From positions 124,001 to 188,000 of the forward strand of contig JAJTTP010000024.1 of NCBI GenBank assembly GCA_023313575.1: 64,000 nucleotides of DNA, in the 5' to 3' direction. This DNA comes from Eutypella sp. D-1. Lineage: Eukaryota > Ascomycota > Sordariomycetes > Xylariales > Diatrypaceae. Below are positions 46,841 through 58,801 of the stretch, piece by piece (position 1 is the stretch's first letter; each line of letters opens with the position of its first letter). Under the pieces are notes generated by a model, which was given only the letters and a program-made list of their open reading frames with translations, did no database searches and had not been told where the DNA came from. Position numbers and translations under genes: made by a program.

Positions 46841-48373
46841 ATGCACTTCCTTTTCTTGGTGGCTTTCGTCCCGTCGGTCGCCCTTTTCCAGGGCACAGCG
46901 GCTTCGCCTCTCCCAGGTCTTGCAGAGCTGAGAGGGAACCCGACACAAAAATCTACTGGCGAACTTACCTGGGGTCCCTGCCCAGAGAGGTTCAACAATG
47001 CGGCCAACGTCACCTGCGCGAACTACAGCGTACCGTTAGACTGGAAGAACCCCAACACGAGCGAGACCACCGTTCTGGGCATCATACGCCACGAGGCTCG
47101 GGACCAGTCGCGACGCATCGGAAGCCTGTTCGTTAACCCGGGTGGTCCAGGGGGCCAGGCATCGGGGTTGTTGGCATCGATTGTGCGGACCCCCGACAAT
47201 GTGAGCTCGGACATCCTAGACCGGTTCGACCTCATCGGCCTCGACCCACGTGGTGTAGGGCTGAGCACTACCGTAAAGTGCGACCCTGACGTCTATAACC
47301 AGCGCGTGTCATTCTTCCCGACCACGCAGGACGAGTATGATGACCTCGTGGCGTATAACAAGCAAGTGGGCGAGAGCTGCCGGAATCTCACAGGCCCACT
47401 AATCGATTTCGTCGACACGATTAGCGCGGCGCACGACCACGAGGCGGTGCGCCGGGCCCTGGGCGACGAAAAGGCATCTTTCGTGGGCCTGTCGTACGGC
47501 ACGCAGCTCTTCTCCCAGTACGCTGAACTATACCCCGATGGGTTCCGCGCCATGGTCCTCGACGGTCTACTACAGCACTCGCAATCGGAGGCCTCGAACC
47601 TCCTCATCGAGTCCAGCGCCTACGAAACTACCCTCGGGGAGTTCTTCGCGTGGTGCGACGGGGCCGACGACTGTGCGATCCCCGGCGTGGACTCGCAGCA
47701 GACGTACCTCAAGGTACTGGCCAAGGCGCAGCAAGAGCCAATCCCGGCGCCCGGCTGCGACGACGGACCGAAGACCGGCTGCCGGTCGACGCTTACGGAG
47801 GAGGACGTGCGGTTCAACTCCCAGGGCCTCCTCACGCGGGTGGCACGGTGGCCCAAGCTAGCACAGGGCCTCGAGGAGGCGCTTAACGGCAACGGGACAC
47901 TACTTTCGCAGGTGCAGTCCCTTGCAGTCGGCGATGCGTACGAGGACTCAGTACTGTTCGCGGGCACGGCGGTCCAGTGCCAGGACTGGTCGCACGGCTC
48001 GGACTCGCTGGCGGCGGTGCAGGAGAAGGCGATCTTGGGCACGACCTTCAGCCCGCTCACGCGCGGCGCCTGCCAGACCTACCGCATCCAGACCAGCTGC
48101 ATTGGGTGGCCCGCACCGCTGACCAACCCCGAGAGGCCCATAACGTACGCGGGCGACACCAAGATCCTCATGGTTAACTCGATTTACGATCCTAGCACTA
48201 GTTACGTCTGGGCGCTCGGTGTGAAGGCGGAGCTCGGCGACAGCGCCGTGTTTGTGACCAGGAATGGTAGCGGACATACGAGCTGGCTGTTGGGCGGTGC
48301 CACGACGGCGGCCGAGGACGCGTATTTGCTTGACCTGACGCTACCTGCTGATGGAACCATTCTGGACTCTTAA
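46841..48373 (+). CDS. Secreted TAP-like alpha/beta-hydrolase peptidase
   Basis: Single exon, 510 residues, of the tripeptidyl/prolyl aminopeptidase (TAP, S33-like) group that trims amino acids or short peptides from protein N-termini. The signal peptide is MHFLFLVAFVPSVALFQGTAA, and N-glycosylation sites such as NVT, NLT and NGS are present. The oxyanion loop is VNPGGPGG, the nucleophile elbow GLSYGTQ (Ser about 217), the Asp in NSIYDPSTS (about 449) and the His in GSGHTSW (about 478). The C-terminal TAP-like domain with RPITYAGDTKILMVNS is present. Coding DNA is strongly G+C-rich at third positions. Probably extracellular. It could also be a family hydrolase acting on non-peptide substrates. 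Confidence 0.92.
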   Translation: MHFLFLVAFVPSVALFQGTAASPLPGLAELRGNPTQKSTGELTWGPCPERFNNAANVTCANYSVPLDWKNPNTSETTVLGIIRHEARDQSRRIGSLFVNPGGPGGQASGLLASIVRTPDNVSSDILDRFDLIGLDPRGVGLSTTVKCDPDVYNQRVSFFPTTQDEYDDLVAYNKQVGESCRNLTGPLIDFVDTISAAHDHEAVRRALGDEKASFVGLSYGTQLFSQYAELYPDGFRAMVLDGLLQHSQSEASNLLIESSAYETTLGEFFAWCDGADDCAIPGVDSQQTYLKVLAKAQQEPIPAPGCDDGPKTGCRSTLTEEDVRFNSQGLLTRVARWPKLAQGLEEALNGNGTLLSQVQSLAVGDAYEDSVLFAGTAVQCQDWSHGSDSLAAVQEKAILGTTFSPLTRGACQTYRIQTSCIGWPAPLTNPERPITYAGDTKILMVNSIYDPSTSYVWALGVKAELGDSAVFVTRNGSGHTSWLLGGATTAAEDAYLLDLTLPADGTILDS

Positions 48374-51300
48374 TGCACACTCTTCCCACTTACGTAATGC
48401 TTAAACCTCCATAATCGAGATTGTAGTAAAATTATCTACGGCATGCCTTATGCCAACTTCAAGTCATCTCAAAATGTATCTCAACAAAGTATTGATGTGA
48501 TCTGTTACTCTCAGCAGTATGGCTTAGCCACTGCCCTGAGATTTGCCCCGCCTACTGCATAATCACTTCAGTGGGTTTGTAAGCTTGTGAACTACCCAGT
48601 TCTGCGATGCTACGAGGCTGGATGGCGGTGCGGGGCGACTAGCGGCAGCACAATAATGGCGAGGATTACCTATATTGCCAGTCCAGTTAAAGCAGCTTAA
48701 CATACGGATGATACCTACGCGGCGTAGAGGGTCTTGTGACTTGAGGTTCTAGTATCTAGATATAACAACCTCTATACCAGATCGGCAATCGAAAAGCAGG
48801 CACCACGATATAATTGTTTGCCTATGATGCTGGTGTGACCGTGCCGAATGAAAAATTTTCAGACATAACTATTCACCTCCATACAGGTATAGAGCTCCAA
48901 GTGCAAGATGAGGGAAAGGACACCATCTGATGCGAGGGATAACAAAACGATTGGCTATTAAGAAACTCGATCTTTATCTTTCCTCTTGATGGCGACCCCT
49001 TCCGCCATCGCAAACTAATACCTCGATACCCCTTTCAACCCTCTGATGCAGGTGTCGCTTCAGGGCCAGTCTACATGAGCAGCTAGTGCGGAGTGCTGGG
49101 GTATTGCAGGTGCCCTATCCATCAACCAAGGTGGAAAGTCCTACCCGTTTGAGATTATATCACGCTGTTGAAAGCCTCCAATTGAGATAGCTCTGTTGTC
49201 TACGGGATCTAGGCTTCTCCTTCTTCGAAGCCTGCTAGTCATTGGGAAAGGGATTTTGATGATTTTTATGCACATACAGTCACGGTCAGTTGAGCCTCAC
49301 TAAGGTAGGGTCATTCTATACGGAGAAGGTCTGGATATCGTGGAGGCTGGGATCTTTACACCCGGTGATTTCCAAAGTATACATGCAAGGAAAAACCCCG
49401 CCCGTGGCTAGTGATGATTCTCTCCTCTACACCAATATACGATTCCTACTATATACCTATCACTACGATCTTCTGAACGCGATACACACGCCATCTCATC
49501 AAGCATACGCATTGCTACTATGCTACGTAGATATGCAATCGCAATAGCAAACGTCATTTTCCGAAGTGTTTAACACACGAAATAGGCTAGTAATGTCTAT
49601 TACGACTGAAGCCACTGTCATCACCAAGGGCTCAACCGGCCTATTTCTATGTCCACGATTTGCTTCCGTCACTATAATAACCAATACCTACCCCTCTTTG
49701 GATGCAACGACATGGGGCTGAAGTCTTGTCCGACTCTTTTGCCCCGCGCCACTCCCCCTCACCATTTTAACCCCGACCGAACCCGTCAAAAAGGGGGTAG
49801 AAGTGGAGCCTGCCAACGGCGATATGAATAGCCAGCCAAAGACAAAACACAGCTCGTCGTAGTTAGGGAATCGACATCACCTTTGATACAACCTTGAATC
49901 GGTCTCCGCACATGCAGTGTTGGTCCATTAAGGCAATCCCGATGAGGGCCGGCCCATGTTTCATCATATCCTGTACAGCAAGCCCTACTATCTTCTATGG
50001 AGATTGTCCATCTTGCCCATCATTATCCCAAAGCTTCTTAGTCCTGCGGATAGAGTACCCGCGGAACCGCTCCGTTCAAGTAATAGACTGATCTGTTATC
50101 AAGCGTGACCTTGCATATACTCACTGTTGGCAGGTAGGACATGCCGATTAGCTCACTCCCCCGAAACACTACGTAGAAGCGCGACTGGGGCAATGGAGGC
50201 ATATGTCACCGTGCGCAGATACTATGTAATTAAATTTATTGATTATCATATAGCTCCCACCAATAATGAGATAGACTTATCGGGAGAAGAACGACAGTAG
50301 TTTCTGCCATGTGCATAGGTACTTCAAAGATCGTAGGACTCCCCGTTGAAGGTCACCCTTAACATGCTCAATGCAGTAAGGAGATCATCATAGTCGCTAA
50401 GTCATGATTAAAAACCCGATACATAGATAGAATCAGTCTATTCGGTAGTTGAGAACGATGAACTACCACATCACGATAGGTAGTTCGGTATTAGTTCGTC
50501 GGCGTGGCTGGCTTGAGCCAAGGTAAGCTATCAGGAGTAGCATTGAAACCTCCTCCATGCAGATATGCCAATAGGCAGTCCCGATATCCTTGCCCCTAGT
50601 TTCGGTGAGCAAGCATAGGCAGCAAATCAAAGTTGGCGTAGTGAGTAGCATTAGGCAACTGTTGAATCTGCAAGCAAGAGGCTGGCAAATGGTAGGAATC
50701 TACGTGTGCCGATCCCTCCACCGCTATCACTGTCCGGTCAAGCTTAAACCAATGAACAAATAACGTTCAGTTGCATTAACAGATGTGTAAGTCGGCAGTT
50801 CCTCCGTCCATTCACAAGACCTAAAAGGTTCGGCTCTTTAGATCGTTTACAGCTATATCGAGTAGCGTTATAGCCTAGTCCTAGATTTGTATATGCGTTG
50901 TGTGACTTGCAGGTAACCCAATTGCTTAACTTTCTGGTGTTGTAACTGTCTTGGCTTTGGCTTATGCTCATGCATACATACCGCCTTAATGCTATTCTAT
51001 AAACACCAGGTTGCATATTTATTAACTGTAAATTCATCAGTTACAACTGTGACAGGGCGTCTCTGTCTAGGGTAAATTAGTCCTGTAGTTTCGCCCTGGA
51101 TCTATCATACAAGCTAGAGCATTATATATAGTATATGTAAACTCCAGACTATCATGACAGCGAATCTCGTCGCATCCGAAAACCTACCACTCCGGGCACA
51201 TCTATTTCTCGATATTGCCTGCTCAGCTTTAGGGATTATTGGGGCCTTGTATTGTTCAACGCACCTCCACTTTATTCTTTTTCTAGTCCCTCACATAATA

Positions 51301-51374
51301 CTGCCTCTTTTCATACTTCTTCGACTCTTTTCGTTCAATTCGGGATCAAATCGTGCGTCGCCGTTGCAACCGCA
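48374..51374. other. Long gene-poor interval
   Basis: 3 kb without a supportable gene. ORFs do not exceed 97 codons and have no family resemblance. AT content rises relative to the peptidase gene. No terminal inverted repeats recognised. The right end should contain the promoter and leader of the trypsin-fold gene; an in-frame ATG at 51252 could extend that protein N-terminally. Confidence 0.5.
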
Positions 51375-53539
51375 ATGATGTCAAGTTCCAGTGACAATTG
51401 GGCGGAAGCACCGCAGTACGCCGTGAGTCTTAACTTATAGAAGATCACTGTGTCTGGTGATCTTTGTCGTGCGCATCGATTGTCTACTGACATCCGAGAA
51501 GGCAGAGAATACTCCCTCTGGACAGGTCCAGGATGATCAGGAATACGAAGAGACTGAAGGACATGGCGCCCACAAGCTCTTCGAGCCACTCCATGGGTTC
51601 CATACTTTTGACAACGTCAAAGATACCGGGCAGAAACAACGATTTGAATGGACTGGCCAATTCAACAACCCAGCCCAGCCTGATCTTCAACTCGTAGCAC
51701 CACACAATGGAAGCTACCCACTGCTCCCAGGCTCTCAAGAGTCCGATGCCTTCGAAAAATATCTTCCCAAGATTGTGGACCAGTTTCGTGACAAGAAACT
51801 TCCGTGGAAAACAATTGAATGCGTCGGTCGCTATGACCCGGACAAGAAGGAAATTACACCAACCGTGGTCATTGGGGTAGCTGAAGAAGTGATGCAAGAA
51901 ATTTCTACTAATCGGGGTGAGTTGATCGAAGATATTCAGTCAGTGATGTCGCATCCCATTCTTGCAGTCGAGTTCGCACGTGGTGAAGTTGTCGACGAGT
52001 CATATGCACAATTCAGCGAACGTCAACATCCTATTGTGGGTGGGTCCTCTTGCGGACGCCACGGCTTTACAAGCAGCGGCACCATTGGAGGCTTCATCAA
52101 GATTAAAGGCGACCCCGATCCGCATGCAATATACGCCGTAACAAATCACCATGTTGTCTCGGATGATGGCGCCAGCATCGACTGGGCCGATCACAGATCC
52201 AGCTTATCCCGTGATATACCTCGTCCAATCCTAGGCCATTTGCAGGGCCTGGGCTTGATCCCAACACACCAGCAACCTCATTCAGGGGACATCCATCGAA
52301 TTTTGGAATTACTAGACGGTTTTAGGCTCGAGTAATACAGCTCTACTTTCATCCTACACTATGCAGGGCACGTCACTAATCTTTTGTAGTGGCAACACGA
52401 CAGAGGACCTACTGCGGTGCTTGATATTCTTATGGCAGAAGGTCTACACGAAAGATGCAAACTCGATCAATCAGCTAAATGCGGCTTTTGCACAGGCTCC
52501 ACAGCCCGAAGAACATATTGGGCACTGGGAACCTCAACGCGAGGCGCAGTTCCAAGACTTCAAGAAGGGTGTTGCTGAGCTTCTTGCACCCGATCATGGG
52601 CAAATGATCCGCAGTCTAAGAGCTTTATGGGGCCGTCTTGACGCGATGCTCTTACCTTCTGTAGCTCCCATGCTCACGCTACTTCTCACACTTCGAGGGC
52701 TCAACGAACAATGTCCTCATTGGAAGCAGAGGATCATTGAGCATCCGTCGCAAACTGACAGACAGGTTTATAGGAACACACTGCAGACGGAGATCCAAGA
52801 ATCAATAATTTGTCGAGACGTCCAAGGAAGTTCTGGCGAGCATACTGCATCGCCGGGTGCAAACAACCAGATACTACAATTCAATCATGCAAGGGATGTT
52901 GCAATTCTCAACCAGAAGAAGGCGACTGCAGAGCAACATCGGAATGATAATCACTCGATACTTGGAATTGTCTGGGCGTCGAGTGGGCGCTTGACGATGC
53001 AGGAAGTTCCCAATAACAAGCCGATGGTATTCACAGAACAGGATTGGGCGATCATCAAAATATTTCCCGACAAAGTCAACGAAGTGCTCAACTACTACAA
53101 CAAGAATGTTCTGAGGCCTGACAAGCCACCGCAGCACATTACTGGAATCAAAATCTGGGAAGCTGATGACCCCTCAGGAATACGCTTGTTCAAACGTGGC
53201 CGAACAACTGGCTACACTATTGGCAGGGTCAATGCCACCAGGACAGCCATAGGCCCCAGGACCACGGGAAATCCTGTTACTGAGTCATCGCCTGCAATTG
53301 CGACCCTCTCAAACGGACCGTTTAGTCTGAGAGGGGACAGCGGCTCATGGATTATTGACAAAGGCGGCCAGGTTGTGGGCTTGCACCGTGCAAAAAGCCA
53401 AGCAACCGGCCTATCATTGTTTATTCCTGCCTCATACGTCTGGTGGTGGGTGGCTTCGGAATTCGAGCAATATATGAAAGATCAGGGAATTCATTTGGAC
53501 GAAGTTGATCCTGCAAGAGAGAGGATACAGATCCTGTAA
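51375..53539 (+). CDS. Atypical trypsin-fold (PA clan) serine peptidase-like protein with large insert
   Basis: I recognise the fold but not a named family. Exons 51375-51422, 51502-52331 and 52390-53539 give 675 residues; the 58-nt second intron (donor GTAATA, branch ACTAAT, acceptor TTGTAG) is needed to join the halves. The barrel seems to start at PIVGGSSCGRHG and GTIGGFIKIKG. The catalytic His is in AVTNHHVVSDDG (about 232), the Asp probably in EQDWAIIKI (about 511) and the Ser in RGDSGSWIID (about 608), followed by QVVGLHRA. His-Asp spacing is about 280 residues instead of about 50, so some 220 residues are inserted, predicted mostly helical. There is no signal peptide with this start, so it is probably intracellular. 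Substrate unknown. Confidence 0.8.
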
Positions 53540-53793
53540 CAGAGCGCTGTAATTCTCGGGAGACAAGTGGCATTAGTGTTGGAAGAGGAATACAACAGAC
53601 CATCCAATGACCATAATGAAGTTTATTTTTGATTTTCCGACCACCCCAGGAGGTGGTATGTGTAGGGGGCAAATCGAAGGGCCGCTGACCGGTTTTGAGT
53701 GATTCGCGATGAAGAATGATCACTGATGAATAATGGATTTGAGATTTAGAGTATCATAGGAATTAATAGAAATCTGGATGATCGGTAATATGC

Positions 53794-54129
53794 GTGGTTA
53801 TACGATGTAAGACGGAGTGGCGTAACCGCACCCAACAGTTGCATTGTACGGTCGGAAGCACCGGCGGCAATGGTGAAACCGGACTTTTCGCCCCTTACAA
53901 GTTCCGCAGCCCGAAGTTGATCAGTGTTGAGAGTGATACATTACACAAGAGGGAAAGAAGCTCTTTACTCCTAGCTAAGCTGGAGTTTCAGGTATCCGTC
54001 CGCAGCACCAAAGTGACGTCGGTGTCGTTCGAGGGCCGTGATGGCACTTTCTCTGCGACTGGCGCGCCGACCCCATTGATCTGGGACAGCAAGACGCCCG
54101 AGGCTACAGGGTGGAGGGGTTCCTACTAG
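53794..54129 (+). CDS. Hypothetical ORF, possible lectin-like or relic exon
   Basis: 111 codons with no recognised family. A Gly-rich start (GSTGGNGETGLF) followed by alternating hydrophobic beta-type strands (KLEFQVSVRSTKVTSVSFEG) is vaguely reminiscent of beta-prism or fungal lectin modules, but I cannot support that. It may be an exon of an unrecognised gene or chance coding. Confidence 0.25.
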   Translation: MVIRCKTEWRNRTQQLHCTVGSTGGNGETGLFAPYKFRSPKLISVESDTLHKRERSSLLLAKLEFQVSVRSTKVTSVSFEGRDGTFSATGAPTPLIWDSKTPEATGWRGSY

Positions 54130-54917
54130 ACCACGAATAACTTCGAGCCCGTGCTTCTGTTACGTCCCGAAAAGATAGACACTGTAGGTCAAGAGTGTGC
54201 GGTAGGCTGAGATCAATGGGAATCAATTGGCATAAGCCTGGTGCTGTGGAGGCTTCATGGGGGAGGGGGGGAGGGGGGATGAGGGCTTATTATCGCTGAA
54301 AAACCCCCAGCCTCGTAAATGCGGCACTTTCCTGATGATACATATATCTGTGTTCACATCACCTTTTGAATGTCTACGTCGTAGTGGTGAGGCTAGCAAC
54401 GTGTCATTACAATATCTGCCACGCGTCGAAAAGAAAGAAAAGAGAAAGGCTGGCACCATGGTCCATGGTGTAATCAACACCACAAATTCTATCACTGCTG
54501 CCTTGGAACTGAATACGAATACAACAAGAGGATTATGAACTGACTAGCTAACATGTTATGATGAGAAGTGAACGTGACTTGAGACATGCGGGCTATGTGC
54601 AGCGTTCTTGGGCCTGGACTGCATCCTTCACCACATAGGGTCGCATCCCTGACGTCAAGGCGGCCTGTTGTAAGCAGCCACTTTCAGCGAGCAGGAAGAT
54701 GGAAAAATCCTTGTGGCGCTGGACCGCCGGCGATATAACATTCACTACGGCGCCGCCTTCTTCAAAGATGCCAGCCTCAGTACTCTCTCCTTTGCCCTTT
54801 CCCCCATAATCACAAAAATACTGGGCATACTTTCTGTGCACCCACAATCCCCATAAAATCACCGTTATCTGAGATTTCCGTGGTTAGGTAATTTCTCCCA
54901 CGGTTCTGTAGGACGAC

Positions 54918-55440
54918 ATGGCGCAGGACGAGGATAAGGATTTGTGGGATTGTGATGCGGCGACCGCTTTGACCCGCTGGAGCAGAGTCAACGATAAGGT
55001 CCTGTTCGTCCAGGGCGCCAAGATCATGATTTTGTGTCTGCTCACCGGGGTTAACCCACCTTGGGCGGAAAAGCCGGGTCTTGAGGTCGATGTAAGTTGC
55101 AATTTTATCTTGTCAACGCTTCCCCCATTGTGACAAGGCAGGCGACTGGGGCTCTTACATGCGATTTATCTGACCTGACTAGGTCCTGTGCGGAGACATG
55201 GTCGCCTATCTGGTATACTTCCATACGATATCTCTGCGGAAGCCCCTAGACGTGGGACCATCCGGACAACAGATCATGCCGGAGACCAACAGACGAAGGC
55301 GAGCCCTGATCGGTATGGGCTTCAGCATCGCGAACGCCGCCGTATTTATCGCGTCCAGCATGTGGAGGATACTCAGAATCCTACAAGGCAGCTACTCCTG
55401 GATATACTTTTTTTTCTGCATGGTTAATGTGGTTTGTTAG
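54918..55440 (+). CDS. Hypothetical small multi-pass membrane protein
   Basis: Not recognised. Exons 54918-55091 and 55183-55440 join in phase (branch CTGAC, acceptor CTAG) to 143 residues. An acidic N-terminus is followed by about four hydrophobic stretches, including KVLFVQGAKIMILCLLTG, then IGMGFSIANAAVFIASSMWR and SWIYFFFCMVNVVC. A basic NRRRR loop precedes the third. The end is abrupt, with the stop immediately after the last hydrophobic stretch, so this may be a truncated remnant of a larger transporter or receptor-like protein. Similarity to RTA1-type proteins was considered but is too weak to claim. Confidence 0.4.
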
Positions 55441-56430
55441 TGAGTAGTTATAGCTACCTACCTGCTTTCCTGCCAATCAATCTCCCGTCCTGTATATGTG
55501 CAGGCCCTCCCTGTTCTTGTCTGTTACCAACGGCCGGATGTGGAAAGCGTGACTGATATGAAATCGTGATCTATCTAGCATGGGGGCTTACATTCAGATG
55601 TCAGGAGAGATGCGGATGCTTTGCTGCGTGTTTTTTGGGCGATTCTGGACAAACACCGGCAAAGCCTATGATGGCATGGAGTGACAGACTACAGGTCACT
55701 ATAAAGCAAGGAAGCTACGTTGTTGTTTGAAGTTGTGAAGTTGGTTCAAGGTTCTCTTGCTGCTCGTAGGGAAATTACACGCTATAGCAATAACATCGGG
55801 AGCTGCAAATGAGTATTTAGATAATGAATTTAAGATATAAAGCGGGGTTTAAATGACACTACCAAGCGATTACTCAGGTACGGGAATAATTACTTTAAAA
55901 AGCGGATCAATGTGCCAAGCCCAAATATATCGCGAGCTAGACGAATTAGGCTAAAGTCTCCACCTCTCCCCATCTTACCCCATCCATTCAGCCATTCAAC
56001 TCAGTTTCTTTTAGTTGTTCCCGAGGTCAGTTTTACACACTAATTTTCCCCAAAGAGATGGGAGGAGGAACGCGCCTTTCGCTTGTTTAACTGATTACCG
56101 ACCGTTTAACTAACTGTGAGGCTTTCCTTCCATCTTTAATCGCGACGCTGACGTTGATATTGACATTGACGTTAATATTTATTACACATTAACGTTAACG
56201 TCAACATTAATTAATGCTGATCCCGATCAACGCTGTCTACATAGGTACATACATACCTAGATACACATGTACCTGAGGTAGTTGACCTCCACCATTTTAC
56301 ATTGCCCATTACCATTGTTGGGCGTCATCATCCATTTCATTGTATTATATCAAATAATATATCGTCATCGTCATTGTCATCGTCACTGTCGCCGTCGCCG
56401 TCGCCGTCGCAGCTACTCAATTCCTACCCG
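55441..56430. promoter_or_regulatory. Intergenic, promoter and leader of the DEK-C/HIRIP3-like gene
   Basis: 990 bp. The right 450 bp contains pyrimidine-rich DNA, the inverted repeat listed separately and CGTCATCGTC-type repeats just before the start codon. No gene seen. Confidence 0.5.
56166..56204. repeat. Inverted repeat containing TGACGT sites
   Basis: TTGACGTTAA (56166-56175) is repeated as TTAACGTCAA (56195-56204), a perfect 10-bp inverted repeat with a 19-nt spacer that itself contains AACGTT. Each arm holds a TGACGT half-site of the kind bound by bZIP (ATF/CREB-type) proteins. It lies about 230 bp upstream of a chromatin-protein gene. Confidence 0.7.
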
Positions 56431-58186
56431 ATGGCTCCTCCATCCAATGATAAGATCGAACAGGCCCTAGTCGACGCCGTCTACCACATCTTCAAGACTG
56501 ATAACGACAACTTGACCGTGAACAGCGCCCGTCAACATGCCGCCGACGCCCTCGATCTCGACACGGACTTTTTCAAGGTCTCTCCCGAGTGGAAGGATCG
56601 CAGTAAGGATCTGATCAAGGAGCTTGCTGTATGTGTATACCCTCTAATAACGCGCCAACGAAAAAAAAAAAAATCATTATTCTTCCTTCCCTCTAACCCT
56701 TTTCCGTTGTGTGTAGGCCAAAGTGAATAGTGAAGGCGTGCCGACGCCAGCAGCAAAGGCGACCAAGAAAGAAGAAGCCAAGAACGGGACAAAGCGGGCC
56801 TCGAGTAGTAGCGAGGAGCCCTCGCCTGCGCCGAAACGCCAGAAGAGCGCCGCCGCTGCCGCCAACGCGAAGAAGTCCGCGGCCAATACCAAGGCCAAGA
56901 AACCACCACCACCCCCGAAGAAGAAGAAGCAGCAGCAGCAGAAAGAAGAGGACTCCGAATCCGAATTGAGCGAACTCAGCGACGTCTCGGATGCGCCCAA
57001 AAAGAACGCGAAGAGCGCGAAGAAGGCTAAGGACGAGGACGAGGATTCCGAGTCTGAGCTGAGCGACCTGGGCTCTTCGGAAGAGGAGCCCCCCAAGAAC
57101 AAGAAGCCCGCTGCTAAGAAGGCGGCAGCCGATAAGAAGGCGAAGAAGAAGGAGGAGGATTCCGAGTCGTCGCTTAGCGAATTGGACGACTTGGAGGAGG
57201 AGGAAGAAGAAGAGGAAGCCCCATCAAAGAAAAAGAAGGCTGCGCCGCCCCGTCGCAAATCGAAGAAAGCGGCAGAGTCCGATGACGACGACGAAGATGA
57301 TGACGACGCCGAGGAACCCCCGAAGGACCAGAAGAGGAAACGTGCGCCGCCTGCGAAGAAACCGGTCGCTAAGCGGGCGAAAGTTGTGTCCGAGAGTGAG
57401 GAGGAAGACGAAGCTTCAGCCGCGAAGGACTCAGACTCAGACGATGCAGAGAATCCCAAGGAGAGGAATGTTAAAAAGAGCATCGAAACTAAGGCAGAAT
57501 CGGACGATGAGACGAAGTCCCCTGCCAAGAACGGCGTCGACGGCAAACCCACACCCGCTGCCGTTGCCGCCGACGATTCGGACTCGGACCTATCCTCGGT
57601 TGTCATAGACGAGCCGCCGCCGAAGAAGCGAGGGGGCAAGGGGAAAGCGAAGGAGAAGGGATCCGGCTCGAAACCGCGCGTCTCCACCGGGGGCGCAAAG
57701 AAGGAGCCGCCGAGCGGGGACGAGGCGGAGATCAAGAAGCTGCAGGGCCAGCTGGTGAAGTGCGGGGTACGCAAGATCTGGGGCATCGAGCTGAAGCCCC
57801 ACGGCGACGATAGCCGGGCCAAGATCCGCCACCTCCGCGCCATGCTCGCCGACGTCGGCATGACGGGCCGCTTCTCCGAGGCCCGCGCCCGCGAGATCAA
57901 GGAGCGCCGCGAACTCCTCGCGGATCTCCAGGCCGTCGAGGAGATGAATAATCTTTGGGGCTCTGGCGCGGGTCGCGGACGGTCTTCGCGGAGTCGGACT
58001 ACCGCGGCCCCGTCGAAGAAGAAGGTTGCGGTGGAGGATGATGAGGATGATGAGGATGGTGATGAGGGTGAGGATAGGGATGACGATGATGGAGAGGGCG
58101 CGGATGCAAATGGGAAGGCTAAGTCCAGGGTTAGCAAGCGCATGGCGGACCTGGCGTTCCTGGGCGACGAGAGCGAGTCCGACTAA
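56431..58186 (+). CDS. DEK-C and HIRIP3/CHZ-like acidic nuclear protein
   Basis: Two exons, 56431-56628 and 56717-58186, 555 residues. The first exon encodes a compact helical domain of about 66 residues resembling the DEK C-terminal DNA-binding fold. The middle (about 70-390) is a very long Lys/Glu/Ser/Asp low-complexity region with repeated SESELSELSD-type acidic phospho-sites and basic KKAKK blocks. The conserved C-terminal block is near 400-470: IKKLQGQLVKCGVRKIWG, then a segment ending in MLADVGMTGRFSEARAREIK. That block resembles the HIRIP3-type region found in fungal transcriptional regulators. Probably a nuclear histone-binding or chromatin factor. The function assignment is family-level only. 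Extreme composition creates long fortuitous antisense ORFs. Confidence 0.82.
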
Positions 58187-58801
58187 CTTCATCAATCCAT
58201 TCTAATGTCTGGTTTTTTTTCACACGGGGAGCGGAACCAAGCAGCGATAGTTCCTGCGCGGGTTGTGTTGTTTGGTCTGCTCCATGGATGATGGGATGGC
58301 TTACACCAGCAAAGCAAATGTATGTTAAAATGTTGGTCTGGGCGGGCTTTGCTGTGCTATGCCTATTCTATCTGGTTTCTTTTTCTTCTTGTTACCGCTG
58401 GCTGGCCGTGTATTATGACACGATACGATACGTATGTATGATACGATATGCGTGGGCTTGTATTCCTTTCTTCCGGTTTTGCTTCGAGGCTCGAAAAGGG
58501 GCATGGGAGGGGGTATATTGAATGCCGCATGGTGAGTACATAGGAGCATGGATGGATGGGCTAATAATATATGTAATGCACCCGCGAACGTCAATGCCGT
58601 ACCATATCATGTTCCCCCCTGACTCTCTGAATGCACATCTTAGAGCGAACCATCTTATTTCACATGGTTTTTTAAAAGGGAGAAAAAATATATATACCGA
58701 CGAATAGTGCAAGCCATCCAGACACCAGAGGGTCCCCCCGAATCCTACCCCTATCCAACGCCAGAACTAACACCTAACCCAACAAAAACAAAAACAACCG
58801 C
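58187..58801. other. Intergenic, convergent ends
   Basis: About 600 bp between the convergent ends of the acidic chromatin gene and the 52-aa microprotein gene. ATACGAT-type repeats occur near 58420-58450. No gene seen. Confidence 0.5.

Noticed and set aside
51375..53539. NLR-associated or heterokaryon-incompatibility protein
   Set aside because: No NACHT/NB-ARC, repeat or HET motif is present in or beside it. Only the peptidase motifs can be supported.
54918..55440. RTA1-type lipid translocation protein
   Set aside because: A few residues near the third hydrophobic stretch are suggestive, but length, loop and core motifs do not fit. Left as hypothetical.
56677..58143. 488-codon minus-strand ORF antisense to the acidic chromatin gene
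   Set aside because: It is Ser/Phe/Ala low complexity, produced by reading the Lys/Glu/Ser/Asp codons backwards. The plus strand has conserved domains at both ends and a proper intron.
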